Shown in pieces: positions 8,903-19,608 of a DNA stretch of 64,000 nt. The DNA is from Paracoccus nototheniae (GTDB taxonomy: Bacteria > Pseudomonadota > Alphaproteobacteria > Rhodobacterales > Rhodobacteraceae): NCBI RefSeq assembly GCF_004335005.1, contig NZ_RQRT01000001.1:1-64000 (forward strand), read 5' to 3'. The notes beneath the pieces were generated by a model. It saw only the letters and a list, made by a program, of their open reading frames with translations. It was not told the DNA's origin and made no database searches. Each line of letters opens with the position of its first letter. Within the stretch, counting starts at the first letter, position 1. A program made the position numbers and the translations under genes.

Positions 8903-10447
8903 CTAAAGCATCCACTCGATCGGCAGCAACCCCAGGAACCGCATCAGCATGCGCGATGCCAGGCTGGTGCCGGGTTCCGACAGATGCCGGGCGACGGTGC
9001 CGTCGGCCAATGGCTCGTCCCAGACCATGTCGCCGCCGGGCGTCATCGCGGGCCGATAGGTGGTTGTGGGAAAGGCCGTATCGAAGGCTGCCTGAAACCC
9101 GCCCGCCAGCTGCGGGCTGTCGATCAGCACGCCCATTTCGGTATTCAGCGCAAAGGAACGCGGATCGAAATTGAATGACCCGATGAACACCTGCTGCCCG
9201 TCCAGAGACAGGGCTTTGGAATGCAGGCTGGCCCGCGACGGCCCGGCCTGCCTTTCGTCGCGCGACGAGACCGCGAAGTCGGGCTTCAGTTCATAAAGGC
9301 CGACCCCGGCCTGCAACAGCCTTTTGCGATATTTGATATAGGCGCTGTGGACCAGAATGACATCGGTAGCCGCCTGCGAATTGGTCAGGATGCGCACGCG
9401 CGTCCCGCTGCGCGCGATCCGGGTCAGGGCCTCGGTGAACCCGGTGCCCGGCACGAAATAGGCCGAGACAAGATCGACCGAGCGGTCGGGCCGCGACACA
9501 AGCTGCATCAGCTGAGGGAACAGGAAATCGTTCTGCCGCGCCTTGTTCAGCCCCTTGGCTGGATCATCGCTGACCAGCGCCACATCGGTCCATTCGAAAG
9601 CCAGCTGACCCGCTGCGATCTGCGTCACGATATCGGCCTGACGCAGGCGCGCGCCATAGGCCTGCCCGTTGGCGGACCCTGCCTGCTGCCGGGCATCGGC
9701 CATCAGGCGGTCCAGCGCGCCGGTCCGGGGCACGGTCAGGATACGGTCTGCGGGATGGGCGGACCCGCTGGCCCAGTAGCGATCGAAATCCGCGCCGACA
9801 TCGGCCGCGCCCCGCCCCGCGACCATGACGTCGGTATCGACATATTGCATCCCGCCGCCCATGCCGAAATAGAGGTCGCCGATATTGCGGCCACCAAGCA
9901 TGGTGATCGCGCCGTCCGCGGTCAGCGATTTGTTGTGCATCCGCCGGTTCAGCCGGAAGAAATCGAACAGATAGCCGATTGGCTTCGGGTTGCGCAGAAT
10001 GAACGGGTTGAACAACCGCAGCTCGACATTGGGCAGGGCGTCGATCGCGGCCAGATCGCTGTCCATCCCCGAAATGCCGTTATCGTCCAGCAACAGGCGC
10101 ACCCGCACGCCGCGTTCCGCAGCCCTGCGCAGTTCGTCCAGCAGGATCAGCCCCGCCGCATCGCGCTGCCAGATGTAATATTGCACGTCCAGCGACACCT
10201 GAGCGGCGCGGATCAGCGCCATGCGGGCGGCGAAGGCATCCGGGCCGGACATCAGGGGAACGACGCCGCTGCCGCCCGCCGCATCCCGGGGCGGCGACAA
10301 AGCGAACCGGCCCAGCACCGTATCCGCCGAGGCCGCAAGGGCGTGGCTGGTCGTCCGACCCTGCAGCGATGGCGGCCTGAACGTCACATGCCCGATCAGG
10401 ATCACGGTCAGAACCGCAAGCAGGATCAGCGCCATCACCCGTGCCAT
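8903..10447 (-). CDS. Phospholipase D-family protein, cardiolipin synthase C-like
   Basis: A 514-residue membrane-anchored enzyme with an N-terminal hydrophobic helix (MARVMALILLAVLTVILIG). Two HKD motifs mark the PLD superfamily: HNKSLTAD with GGRNIGDLYFG near residue 170, and HSKALSLDGQQVFIGSFNFD near residue 406. Segment DVQYYIWQRDAAGLILLDEL is typical of ClsC/YmdC proteins, which form cardiolipin by phosphatidyl transfer. Length matches that subgroup. ATG 10447 is preferred because the upstream extension is arginine-rich and lacks the hydrophobic start. It is convergent with the LuxR gene. A creatinase gene follows upstream on the same strand, 117 bp away, with no evident functional link. 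Confidence 0.85.
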   Translation of the reverse strand: MARVMALILLAVLTVILIGHVTFRPPSLQGRTTSHALAASADTVLGRFALSPPRDAAGGSGVVPLMSGPDAFAARMALIRAAQVSLDVQYYIWQRDAAGLILLDELRRAAERGVRVRLLLDDNGISGMDSDLAAIDALPNVELRLFNPFILRNPKPIGYLFDFFRLNRRMHNKSLTADGAITMLGGRNIGDLYFGMGGGMQYVDTDVMVAGRGAADVGADFDRYWASGSAHPADRILTVPRTGALDRLMADARQQAGSANGQAYGARLRQADIVTQIAAGQLAFEWTDVALVSDDPAKGLNKARQNDFLFPQLMQLVSRPDRSVDLVSAYFVPGTGFTEALTRIARSGTRVRILTNSQAATDVILVHSAYIKYRKRLLQAGVGLYELKPDFAVSSRDERQAGPSRASLHSKALSLDGQQVFIGSFNFDPRSFALNTEMGVLIDSPQLAGGFQAAFDTAFPTTTYRPAMTPGGDMVWDEPLADGTVARHLSEPGTSLASRMLMRFLGLLPIEWML

Positions 10448-10564
10448 GTTGCGACGCCTGCCTTCTGCGGGTTGAGCCTTTGTCACGCAGGCATCGCATG
10501 GCCGTTGCGGCCCCGCAAGGCGCGCCACGGCTGCGCCCGGGGTGACGCGACCGGGGGCCTGATG

Positions 10565-11764
10565 CTAGAGCAGGTTGAAGCCGGGGCCATAGGGATAGCC
10601 GGTGATATTGTCATGACCATCGCCGGTGATGACCAGAATATCATGTTCGCGATAGCCCCCGGCACCGGGCTGGCCCTGTGGAATGGTCAACATCGGCTCC
10701 ATCGAGATGACCATGCCGGGTTCCAGCACGGTGTCGATATCCTCGCGCAGTTCCAGCCCCGCCTCGCGGCCGTAATAATGGCTGAGAAGGCCGAAGGAAT
10801 GGCCATAGCCAAAGGTCCGGTACTGCAACAGATCCCGGTCGGCCAGAAAGGCGTTGATCTGTCGCGTGATCCCGGAGCAGGTCGCGCCGGGCTTCAGCAG
10901 GCTCATCCCGTATTCATGCGCGGCCACATTCGCCTGCCAGATCGCCAGTGACGCGTCGTCGATTCCGCCCACGAACATCGTCCGCTCCAACGCGGTATAA
11001 TAGCCCGAAACCATCGGAAAGGCGTTGAGGCTGAGGATGTCCCCGGCCTGCAGAACACGCGCGGTCACCGGGTTATGCGCGCCGTCGGTGTTGATCCCCG
11101 ACTGGAACCAGACCCATGTGTCGCGATATTCGGCCAGCGGAAAGCGGGCAGCGATCTCTTGTTCCATCGCGTCGCGGCCTGCCATGGCCACGTCGATCTC
11201 TCGGGTGCCGATCCTGACGGCCTCTTTGATCGCATGACCGCCGATATCGGCGATGGCGGCGCCCTGACGGATCAGCGCAATCTCGGCAGGTGATTTGTGC
11301 ATGCGCTGCTGCATCGTCAGCGCCGAGATGTCGGCGGCCCGGCCGGGCGCAAGATAGTCGTCCAGAGCCGATTTCAGCCCGACCGTCATGTGGTCGCTTT
11401 CGAAACCGATGCAGCGGCCCGTGCCGGTCACCGACCGGACCGCCCGCCAGTAATTGTTCCGCTGCCAGTCGGTATAGGTGATGGCGTCGCCATGGCTGCG
11501 CCGCCACGGCTGGCCCGCGTCGATCCCCGCGCTGATCGTCACGCAGTCCGACGGCGTCACCACCAAAGCATAGGGACGACCGAACGCACAGTAAAGGAAA
11601 CCTGAATAATAGGCGATATTATGCATCGATGTCAGCACACAGGCGTCGATGCCCCCCGTGGCCATGTCGCGGCGCAGGCCGGCAAGGCGGGCGTCGTATT
11701 CGGCCCCGTCGAAGGGCAACTGGCGATCACCCTGATGAAAATGATAAAATTCGGGACGGTTCAT
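10565..11764 (-). CDS. Creatinase (creatine amidinohydrolase, EC 3.5.3.3)
   Basis: A 399-residue cytosolic enzyme predicted to hydrolyse creatine to sarcosine and urea. It closely follows the Pseudomonas creatinase sequence from memory: HNIAYYSGFLYCAFGRPYAL, GQPWRRSHGD, DTWVWFQSGINTDGAHNPVT, TFGYGHSFGLLSHYYGREAG and LEPGMVISMEPML. The catalytic His232 of Pseudomonas corresponds to His230 in NTDGAHNP. The pita-bread fold is that of M24 aminopeptidases, but the creatinase-specific segments favour creatinase over a peptidase. No creatininase or sarcosine oxidase gene is adjacent, and the upstream 0.8 kb shows no gene, so it appears to be a single transcription unit. Confidence 0.88.
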   Translation of the reverse strand: MNRPEFYHFHQGDRQLPFDGAEYDARLAGLRRDMATGGIDACVLTSMHNIAYYSGFLYCAFGRPYALVVTPSDCVTISAGIDAGQPWRRSHGDAITYTDWQRNNYWRAVRSVTGTGRCIGFESDHMTVGLKSALDDYLAPGRAADISALTMQQRMHKSPAEIALIRQGAAIADIGGHAIKEAVRIGTREIDVAMAGRDAMEQEIAARFPLAEYRDTWVWFQSGINTDGAHNPVTARVLQAGDILSLNAFPMVSGYYTALERTMFVGGIDDASLAIWQANVAAHEYGMSLLKPGATCSGITRQINAFLADRDLLQYRTFGYGHSFGLLSHYYGREAGLELREDIDTVLEPGMVISMEPMLTIPQGQPGAGGYREHDILVITGDGHDNITGYPYGPGFNLL

Positions 11765-12567
11765 GGCAAACGGCCTTCTTGTCGGGCCGATCGTGCAGGG
11801 AAAGGCACCCTTCCTTGCCGCATCGGCGGAAACGCAAGATCCCGGCGTTCAGGATGGGGAACAGGGCTTGCGCAACAGTGTTGCGGTGGCGACGCCATCG
11901 CCGGCCCATGACACAAGGTTACCCCATCCCGCGCGGCGTTCAAGCCCTTCCGGCAGCCTTGGGGGCATCTCCGCGGCGCGACAGGGCGACATGGGCGTCC
12001 CCGGGGAACAGGAACCTGCGGGTTCGATCCGCTGAAGCGGCCCTGCGCCTGATGCACCCGGTCCAGCGCCGGGGAAAAACCGATCACAATGGCATGGGCC
12101 GATCACCCATGCCGCGATGCCGCCCGCCCTTCGACGTTGAGGCCGTGCAGATAACGGTGTTGCAGTCGGGGTCGAACAATGCGGGCACGGTCACGCGGCG
12201 GCGACGGATATCGCAATCGGCGACCATGATCTGCGCCGGTCGCGGACGGAAAGGTGCCGGAATAGTCCGGAAAGACAAACAGGGTGTGCCGGATCTGCCC
12301 GGGAACGGACAGCGCGCCGACGATCCCCGCCAGCGCCACGCCCAAGCGATAGGATGCGAAGCGCGGCGCCGGGTTAACCAAGGTCAGCGCGGCGGGGCTG
12401 GGGGTGACGATCTGTTCCGAAAGCCTGATCGGCTTTCTGGGCCGCCCTGTGGACCTGCCCCAGATCGCGCATCCGGCCTTTCGGTCGCAGACGATGCTGG
12501 TGTGGAAACCGCCAACCGGTCGCGGCAGGTCGGCGATTTCGCCGATGGCGCGCGGCTGCCGGACATC
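11765..12567. other. About 0.8 kb with no recognisable gene
   Basis: Open frames exist on both strands (for example plus 11629-12606, minus 12103-12645), but their translations are arginine/proline-rich, match no family I know and lack ribosome binding sites. The stretch must contain the creatinase promoter. It may hold remnants of a decayed gene. Nothing firm can be assigned. Confidence 0.5.
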
Positions 12568-12598
12568 AAAAAGCCCGCGCCCCGATGGGGGCGCGGGC
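12568..12598 (-). terminator. Rho-independent terminator after the symporter gene
   Basis: On the minus strand an 11-bp perfect GC stem (12588-12598 with 12573-12583) and a four-base loop are followed by TTTTT at 12572-12568. It lies about 25 bases past the symporter stop. It separates the nicC-symporter operon from the creatinase gene. Confidence 0.85.
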
Positions 12599-12622
12599 AG
12601 TTGTGACCGATCAGGCTGGCGA

Positions 12623-14104
12623 TCAGACCGGACGCGCCGCCCCAAGGACAGCGGCGGGCCGGTCGTCGATAAAGCCGTCCAGCACCTGCGTGGACGAGGG
12701 CCGGGTGATCAGGCTGACGCCGACGAAGATCAGGCAGGCCACCGGAAAGCCCAGCACCCCCGCATTCAGCCCGATCAGCGAATTGCCGGTCAGATACATC
12801 GCCGTCACAAAGACCACGCCGCCGCCGATCGAGGCCAGTGCCCCTGCCGCCGTGGCGCGTTTCCAGAAAAAGGCGCCGATGGTCGCGGGCACGATCACCA
12901 CCAGCCCGACCGAGGTCGCGACCGACAGGATCGCGATCATGCTGAACTCCATCGCGGCAAAGCCCATCGCCAGCAGCGAGATGACCGGGATGACGAATTT
13001 GCCGATCTTCAGCTGGCGCTGATCGTCATGATCGCCCGTCAGGTTGCTGTAGACGTCGCGCGAAAAGATCGACGACAGGGTCAGCAGGATCGAATCGATT
13101 GTCGACACCGCCGCCGCCATGATGCCGATCATCACCACCACGCCCAGCAGCGGCGGGACATAGTCGGATGACAGCAGCATCGAGGTCGCCAGATCGGGAC
13201 GTTCCAGATCGGGGAAGATCAGGAAGGCGGAAAAGCCCCAGATGACCGACACGATGGTGTAAACCAGCCCGAAGCACAGAAAGATGATCAGCATCCGCCG
13301 CAGGGCGCCAAGCGAGGATGGCATGAACAGCCGCTGGCTGACCTGCGGGTTCGAGATGGCAAAGAAGAACCACGGCAGGGTCATGCCCAGAAAGGTCGTG
13401 AAACTGAACAGCCCCGGCCCCGGCACCTGCAGCATGGCAGGCGAGGCCTCGGCGATGCGGTCGAACATGGTGAAGAACCCGCCCAGTTCCGCCACCACCA
13501 GCACGCAGACCGCGACCGATGCGACGATCATCACCAGCGCCTGCAGGCTGTCGGTCCACATGACGGACCGGATGCCCGCGATATAGGAAAACAGGATCGC
13601 CAGCACCGTGGCCACAATAATGCCGGTGCCAAAGCTGATCTGCCCCTCGGTCATCCCCGACAGCAGATAGCCCACGCCCGACAGCTGCACCGCCGAATAG
13701 GGGATCAGGAAAACCAGACTGGTCAGCCCGGCCAGAACCGCCACCCATTTGCTGCCATAGCGCACGCCCAGCATCTCGTACGGGGTGACGAAACCGTATT
13801 TCTTGCCCACCCGCCAGAAACGCGGACCGAAGATCGCAACCAGCGTGACGCCGGCGAAATAGACGATCTCGAACCCCAGGGCACCGACACCGCCGCGATA
13901 GGTCAGACCGGCCAGCCCGACCATCATGAAGGCCGAATAGGTCGTCGCCGAATAGCTGAGCGCCGAGACGACGCCCCCCATGCCCCGGTCGCCCAGAAAA
14001 TAGCCCGACATCGACGTGGCCGGGCCTGACCGCGACAGCCAGGCCACGGCCAGCGACAGCACGACATAGATCGCGATGCCCCAGATCACCAGTGAGACGG
14101 TCAT
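12623..14104 (-). CDS. Sodium:solute symporter family (SSS) transporter
   Basis: A 493-residue integral membrane carrier with about 13 hydrophobic segments. Family features include a GYFLGDRGMGG segment after TM1, SALSYSATTYSAFMMVGLAGLTY (TM2, sodium-site region), and the central FSYIAGIRSVMWTDSLQALVM signature. The start overlaps the stop of the preceding 61-residue membrane protein by ATGA, so the two are translationally coupled. Both lie about 100 bp downstream of nicC on the same strand and end at a strong terminator. This context suggests uptake of nicotinate or 6-hydroxynicotinate. Creatine, for the next gene, is possible but is separated by the terminator. Substrate is an inference. 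Confidence 0.88.
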   Translation of the reverse strand: MTVSLVIWGIAIYVVLSLAVAWLSRSGPATSMSGYFLGDRGMGGVVSALSYSATTYSAFMMVGLAGLTYRGGVGALGFEIVYFAGVTLVAIFGPRFWRVGKKYGFVTPYEMLGVRYGSKWVAVLAGLTSLVFLIPYSAVQLSGVGYLLSGMTEGQISFGTGIIVATVLAILFSYIAGIRSVMWTDSLQALVMIVASVAVCVLVVAELGGFFTMFDRIAEASPAMLQVPGPGLFSFTTFLGMTLPWFFFAISNPQVSQRLFMPSSLGALRRMLIIFLCFGLVYTIVSVIWGFSAFLIFPDLERPDLATSMLLSSDYVPPLLGVVVMIGIMAAAVSTIDSILLTLSSIFSRDVYSNLTGDHDDQRQLKIGKFVIPVISLLAMGFAAMEFSMIAILSVATSVGLVVIVPATIGAFFWKRATAAGALASIGGGVVFVTAMYLTGNSLIGLNAGVLGFPVACLIFVGVSLITRPSSTQVLDGFIDDRPAAVLGAARPV

Positions 14105-14286
14105 TCCGCATCCTCCGTGAAACCGGCGGTGGCGATGATGTTCAGCACGATGACGGCCACGCCCGCCAGACACCAGAACAGAAAGCTGCCATACCACGCG
14201 CCGATCTGTCCGATCAGCGCATAGGGCACCAGATAGCACGACAGAATGACAAGGCTGACAAGCCTGAGAGACAAGCTGCGGGACAT
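14101..14286 (-). CDS. Small membrane protein coupled to SSS symporter (DUF3311-like)
   Basis: A 61-residue protein with two hydrophobic helices (LRLVSLVILSCYLVPYALIG and FLFWCLAGVAVIVLNIIA). Small two-helix partners of this size commonly precede SSS symporter genes. AGGGAG lies nine bases before ATG 14286. It overlaps the symporter start by four bases. A role in assembly or function of the symporter is inferred from that pairing. The family name is tentative. Confidence 0.7.
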   Translation of the reverse strand: MSRSLSLRLVSLVILSCYLVPYALIGQIGAWYGSFLFWCLAGVAVIVLNIIATAGFTEDAE

Positions 14287-14386
14287 GAGGAGAAACTCCC
14301 TGAAGGATGAGGGCGGTCTCGGGCGGTGCCGGATCGCCTCGTTCACATGATTGGGTCCGCGCGCGGACGCGCGGGCCGGGCCGCGA

Positions 14387-15562
<1,176 letters not shown>

Positions 15563-15564
15563 TC

Positions 15565-15580
15565 ATTCGTATACAAACAA
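15565..15580. promoter_or_regulatory. Candidate nic regulator site before nicC
   Basis: ATTCGTATACAAACAA lies 33 bases upstream of nicC. It aligns with sites before nicA (19593) and nicE (20892), giving a consensus near AATYGTAYRCAMACA. The core GTATAC is palindromic. Confidence 0.5.
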
Positions 15581-15663
15581 CTTAACCCTGCAAGAGTTTT
15601 GATGCCTCCGCCTGCGAATTTCCAGCCCGGCTGCATCTTTATCAGGCAAGCGCCCACCCGTCC

Positions 15664-18600
15664 CTAGCGGTCCCATGCAGGCAGGTCGGGGGCAAAGCGG
15701 GCGCGCAGATAGGCGGCCAGATCGGCCATCTGCGCCCCGTCCAGCTGATCGGCGAACCCCGGCATGTCGCGCAGGGGCAGGGACAAGGGTGCCTCGATCC
15801 CGTCGCGGATCACCGCCAGCGCCGCATCCGGACGCGGCGCGCGCAGGGCTGCGGACAGGGTCAGCGGCACCTGCGCGGCGGTTTCCGCCCCCGGCAGACC
15901 GGGCGTGTGGCAACTGGCGCAGGCGGCGCGGAAGATGCGCGAGGCCGGGCCGGGGGGCGGCGTACCCTCGGCCAGCGGGCGCGGCTCGGCAGGGGTGATC
16001 TGCGAGGCCAGATAGGTCGCCATGGCGGCGATATCGGCATCGGGCACGCCTTGCAGGCTGTCCACCACCGGCGCCATCTTGGCCCCGGCGCTGGCGATGC
16101 CCGGCGCATGACCGGTCAGCAGATAGGCGAACAGGCTGTCCCGGTCCCAGCCCCGCGCGCCGGCCTGCGCGCCCGTCAAAGGCGGCGCCCATGCCTCGGC
16201 CACCATCGCCCCGGCATAGGGTCGTGCGGCATCCTCGGCCCCCAGCCCGTTGCGGGGCGTGTGACAGGCGCTGCAATGGCCCGCCCCTTCGACCAGATAA
16301 CGGCCCCGGTTCCAGACCTCGGATTGCGCCGCGTCCGAAGTCAGCGGGGCCGGATCGTGATAGATCAGGTTCCACAGGGCATTGACCGGGCGCAGGTTGA
16401 CCGCCGCCAGCATCGTGGCGCGCGGGATCTGGGCCCGGACCGGTGGCAGGGTCTGCAGATAGGCATAAAGCGCCTGCATGTCGCCATCATCGATCCGCGC
16501 GAATGACGTATAGGGAAACACCGGATACAGGTTCTTGCCGTCCCGGCTGATCCCGTGCCGCATCGCGCGTTCGAAGGCCGCAAAGGACCACAGGCCCAGA
16601 CCCGTGTCGGGATCCGGCGTCAGATTGGTGCTGTAGACGGTGCCGAAGGGCGTCTGCATCGCCCGCCCGCCGGCATTGGCCGCCCCGTCCGGCGCAGTGT
16701 GGCAGACGGCGCAATCGCCGGTGGCAAAGACCTGCGCGCCGCGTTCCAGCGTCTCGGGGGTGAATTGCGCGGCCAGGGGCGCGCGGCTGGCGGGAATGGC
16801 GGAATGGATCGGCAGCGCCAGCGCACCAAAAGTCAGCGCCCCCCCGACCGAGGCCAAAGCCGCCCACAGCCTGCGCCGTTTGGGCCGTGCGGGCGCGGAC
16901 CCGGGCGCGGGCAAGGCGGCGGGACCGGCCCCCTGCCCCGCCAGGGCGGCGCGCAGTTTCTCGGGCGTGAAGGGCGCCTCGCGCAGGCGCACCCCGGTCG
17001 CGTCGAAGATGGCGTTGGCGATGGCGGCGGCAGCGGGCACGGCGGCGCTTTCGCCCACGCCAAGCGCGGGATCGCCGGGCCGGGCGATCAGCATGGATTG
17101 CACCTGCGGCACCTGATCGAAGGTCTGGATCGGATAGGTCGCCCAGCTTTTCGGTGTCGGCCCGATGGCGTCGAAGGTCACCTGTTCGGTCAGCGCGCGG
17201 CTGGCCGTCTGGATGACATTGCCGTGGATCTGGGCGCGCACACCATCGGGGTTGATGACCAGCCCCTGGTCCTGTCCGACAAAGACGCGGGTCAGCGTCA
17301 CCTCGCCGGTTTCCGTGTCCACCGCCACATCGCAGACCCATGCCGCCGAGGCTGCCGCCGTGCCGGGAAAGGCGCCATGCACATAGGTGGCATAGGCAAA
17401 GCCCTGACCATAGGCCATGCGCCCCTGCCGCCGGAACCGGGGCCCGGTCCGGTCCTGCCAGCCCGCCGCATCCGCCGTGCGGGCCACCAGATCGGCCTGA
17501 CGCGGATCGTCCAGATGATGCAGGCGAAAGGCCACAGGATCGGCCCCGGCCTCATGCGCCAGCTCGTCGACGAAACTTTCATGCGCAAAGGTGTTGGGCA
17601 GGGCCGACACGCCCCGCATCCATGCGGCCCGGACGATGGGCGCCAGATCATGGCAGGTGATCCGCTTGTGCGGGATGCGATAGGGCGGCACGATGGTCCG
17701 GTCGCCCATCATCGCGTGATGCGGATCGGCGGGGATGCGGCCCGTCAGCAGCAGGCACAGGTTCGGCCCCCGGTTCGACGGATACCAGCTGTCCATCGCA
17801 TAGGCGTGCATCTGACCGTCGCGCAGCCCGCCTTGCACCTCCATCAGTTGGGCGGCGCCTTTCGGTTCCCAAAGATGTTCCTGTTCGCGGGTCAGCTGCA
17901 CCCGCACCGGCGCGCCCACGGCGCGCGACAGCAGCAGCGCGTCGCCGCAGACATCGTCGGCGCAGTTGCGGCCATAGCAGCCGGCGGCCTGCAGGCGCCG
18001 CACCTCGACCGCCTCGGGGGGCAGGCCGGTCAGCAGCGCCAGATCGGCGCGCAGCAGATGCGGGTTCTGCGTGCCAGACCAGACCAGCGGCGCGCCATCG
18101 TTCCAGTCCGCCACCCCGCAGGACGGCCCGATCGAGCCATGTTCGTGATAGGGCCACAGATAGGTCCGCGACAGCCGCCTGTCGCACTCGGCCAACCCCC
18201 GATCGACATCGCCCGACCCGTCCAGCAGCCGCGCGGTCGAGGGCTGATCGCGCAGCGTCTGCGCCAGCCGGTGATCCAGCGGCGGCAGATCGGGCGGCAT
18301 CCGCCAGCTGACCCGCAGCGCCTGCGCGACGGCCTGCGCCTGCTGCGGCGTCTGCGCGACGACGCCCAGAAAATCGGCCTCGCGCACGATGGCGATCAGG
18401 CCGGGCATGCCCGCGACCGAAGCCTCGTCCACGGCGACCAGACTGCGGCCCACGAAATCGCCGCTGTCTCGCCCGGCATAGGGAGGGCGGATGACATGGC
18501 CGTGCAGCATGCCGTTTATCCGCAGATCATGGATATAGGCAAAGGCGCCGGTCACCTTGGCGGGCAGATCGCGCCGCCCGACGGGCTGGCCGACGATGCG

Positions 18601-19080
18601 GTATTGGGCCGGATCCTTGACCGGAACGTGATCGTCCAGCCGCATGGTCAGATCCCGGCCCGCCAGCAGCGCCGCGTAATCCTGCGCGCCATGCGGCCCG
18701 ATGACCTGCCCGTCCGCGGTGCGCAGATCGGTGGCGGCCGCGTTCAGCCGTTGTGCCGCCAGCCCCAGCAGCGCCAGCCGCGCCTGCGCCGCCGCAAACC
18801 GCAGGGGCCGCGCGGTGATCTGGATCGTCTCGGACGCGATGGTCGGCCCCTGATCGGGGGTGCTGGCCGTGTCGCCCAGCACCACGCGCACCCGGTCCAG
18901 CGGCAAATCCAGTTCCTCGGCCACGATCTGGGCCAGCGCGGTCTCGATCCCGGTGCCCAGATCGACATGGCCGTTCTGGACGGTCACCGAACCGTCCGCA
19001 TCCATGTGCAGAAAGACGATCCGCCCCTCGGGGCGGTCGTCAAAGACCGACAGCCCGCCCGACGTCGCCAAACCCGTCAT
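15664..19080 (-). CDS. nicB: Nicotinate dehydrogenase large subunit (molybdopterin plus three cytochrome c domains)
   Basis: A 1138-residue catalytic subunit of nicotinate hydroxylase, which makes 6-hydroxynicotinate and passes electrons to cytochrome c. Residues about 1-700 are xanthine-dehydrogenase-type molybdenum cofactor domain (GHVDLGTGIETALAQIVAEE, AAGCYGRNCADD, GVGESAAVPAAAAIANAI). A hydrophobic segment near 725-745 precedes three c-type heme motifs: CAVCH near 790, CSACH near 935 and CASCH near 1053. This domain order is that of Pseudomonas NicB. The start overlaps the nicA stop by ATGA. Frame is open upstream but that part overlaps nicA. The hemes imply export or periplasm-facing electron transfer, although no clear N-terminal signal is seen. 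Confidence 0.93.
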   Translation of the reverse strand: MTGLATSGGLSVFDDRPEGRIVFLHMDADGSVTVQNGHVDLGTGIETALAQIVAEELDLPLDRVRVVLGDTASTPDQGPTIASETIQITARPLRFAAAQARLALLGLAAQRLNAAATDLRTADGQVIGPHGAQDYAALLAGRDLTMRLDDHVPVKDPAQYRIVGQPVGRRDLPAKVTGAFAYIHDLRINGMLHGHVIRPPYAGRDSGDFVGRSLVAVDEASVAGMPGLIAIVREADFLGVVAQTPQQAQAVAQALRVSWRMPPDLPPLDHRLAQTLRDQPSTARLLDGSGDVDRGLAECDRRLSRTYLWPYHEHGSIGPSCGVADWNDGAPLVWSGTQNPHLLRADLALLTGLPPEAVEVRRLQAAGCYGRNCADDVCGDALLLSRAVGAPVRVQLTREQEHLWEPKGAAQLMEVQGGLRDGQMHAYAMDSWYPSNRGPNLCLLLTGRIPADPHHAMMGDRTIVPPYRIPHKRITCHDLAPIVRAAWMRGVSALPNTFAHESFVDELAHEAGADPVAFRLHHLDDPRQADLVARTADAAGWQDRTGPRFRRQGRMAYGQGFAYATYVHGAFPGTAAASAAWVCDVAVDTETGEVTLTRVFVGQDQGLVINPDGVRAQIHGNVIQTASRALTEQVTFDAIGPTPKSWATYPIQTFDQVPQVQSMLIARPGDPALGVGESAAVPAAAAIANAIFDATGVRLREAPFTPEKLRAALAGQGAGPAALPAPGSAPARPKRRRLWAALASVGGALTFGALALPIHSAIPASRAPLAAQFTPETLERGAQVFATGDCAVCHTAPDGAANAGGRAMQTPFGTVYSTNLTPDPDTGLGLWSFAAFERAMRHGISRDGKNLYPVFPYTSFARIDDGDMQALYAYLQTLPPVRAQIPRATMLAAVNLRPVNALWNLIYHDPAPLTSDAAQSEVWNRGRYLVEGAGHCSACHTPRNGLGAEDAARPYAGAMVAEAWAPPLTGAQAGARGWDRDSLFAYLLTGHAPGIASAGAKMAPVVDSLQGVPDADIAAMATYLASQITPAEPRPLAEGTPPPGPASRIFRAACASCHTPGLPGAETAAQVPLTLSAALRAPRPDAALAVIRDGIEAPLSLPLRDMPGFADQLDGAQMADLAAYLRARFAPDLPAWDR

Positions 19081-19544
19081 CGCGCCACCATCAGGGCTGC
19101 TGCCTGACGGACCGAGGCGACGATGTCCTGATGGGTTCCGCAGCGGCACAGATTGTCGCGCAGCGCCTGACGGATCTGATCGTCCGAAGGGTCGGGATTG
19201 CGGTCCAGCAGCGCCACGGCGGTCATGATCATGCCGTTCAGGCAATAGCCGCATTGCGCGCCCTGCCCGTCGATGAACCCCTGCTGGACCGGATGCAGAT
19301 CGCCGGTCACCGGGTCGGCCAACCCCTCCAGCGTGGTCACGGAGCGGCCTTTGACACGGGCGGCGCGCATCACGCAGGCCCGCGCGGGCGCACCGTCGAC
19401 CAGCACCGTGCAGGCCCCGCATTGCCCCAGACCGCAGCCGTATTTCGGCCCGTTCAGCCCGATCCGGTCACGCAGAAGATCCAGCAGGGACAGGCGTTCG
19501 CCGTCCGTCACGCTGCTATCCTGCCCGTTCAATGTGAAATCCAT
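19077..19544 (-). CDS. nicA: Nicotinate dehydrogenase small subunit, 2[2Fe-2S] protein
   Basis: A 155-residue iron-sulfur subunit that relays electrons from the molybdenum site of NicB. The plant-type cluster ligands are in CGLGQCGAC followed by a later Cys (ARACVM). The second cluster ligands are in CGYC and CRC. ATG 19544 is chosen because GAGGG lies six bases upstream. ATG 19550 would add two residues but touches the GAGGG. Length fits the family (about 157 in Pseudomonas). It is first in the leftward nicAB operon, is divergent from the MarR-type regulator, and has a candidate operator 49 bases upstream. Confidence 0.93.
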   Translation of the reverse strand: MDFTLNGQDSSVTDGERLSLLDLLRDRIGLNGPKYGCGLGQCGACTVLVDGAPARACVMRAARVKGRSVTTLEGLADPVTGDLHPVQQGFIDGQGAQCGYCLNGMIMTAVALLDRNPDPSDDQIRQALRDNLCRCGTHQDIVASVRQAAALMVAR

Positions 19545-19592
19545 CCGCATCCCTCGTTCAGCGGCCCGTTCCGGCATGGTGAGACAATATTC

Positions 19593-19608
19593 AAATGTAC
19601 ACAAACAT
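19593..19608. promoter_or_regulatory. Candidate nic regulator site in the nicA/nicR divergent gap
   Basis: AAATGTACACAAACAT is related to the sites before nicC and nicE. Its position allows control of both the nicAB operon and the divergent regulator gene. Confidence 0.5.

Noticed and set aside
10565..11764. Call as Xaa-Pro aminopeptidase
   Set aside because: The M24 fold is shared, but creatinase-specific segments and catalytic His230 in TDGAHNP fit creatinase better.
11629..12606. 325-residue plus-strand frame
   Set aside because: It begins inside the creatinase gene on the other strand, is Arg/Pro-rich, lacks a ribosome binding site and resembles no family.
12103..12645. 180-residue minus-strand frame in the gap
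   Set aside because: It starts inside the symporter gene's end, runs through the terminator and shows no family features.
16555..19107. 850-residue plus-strand frame over nicB
   Set aside because: It is antisense to NicB, whose molybdenum-cofactor and heme motifs are unambiguous.
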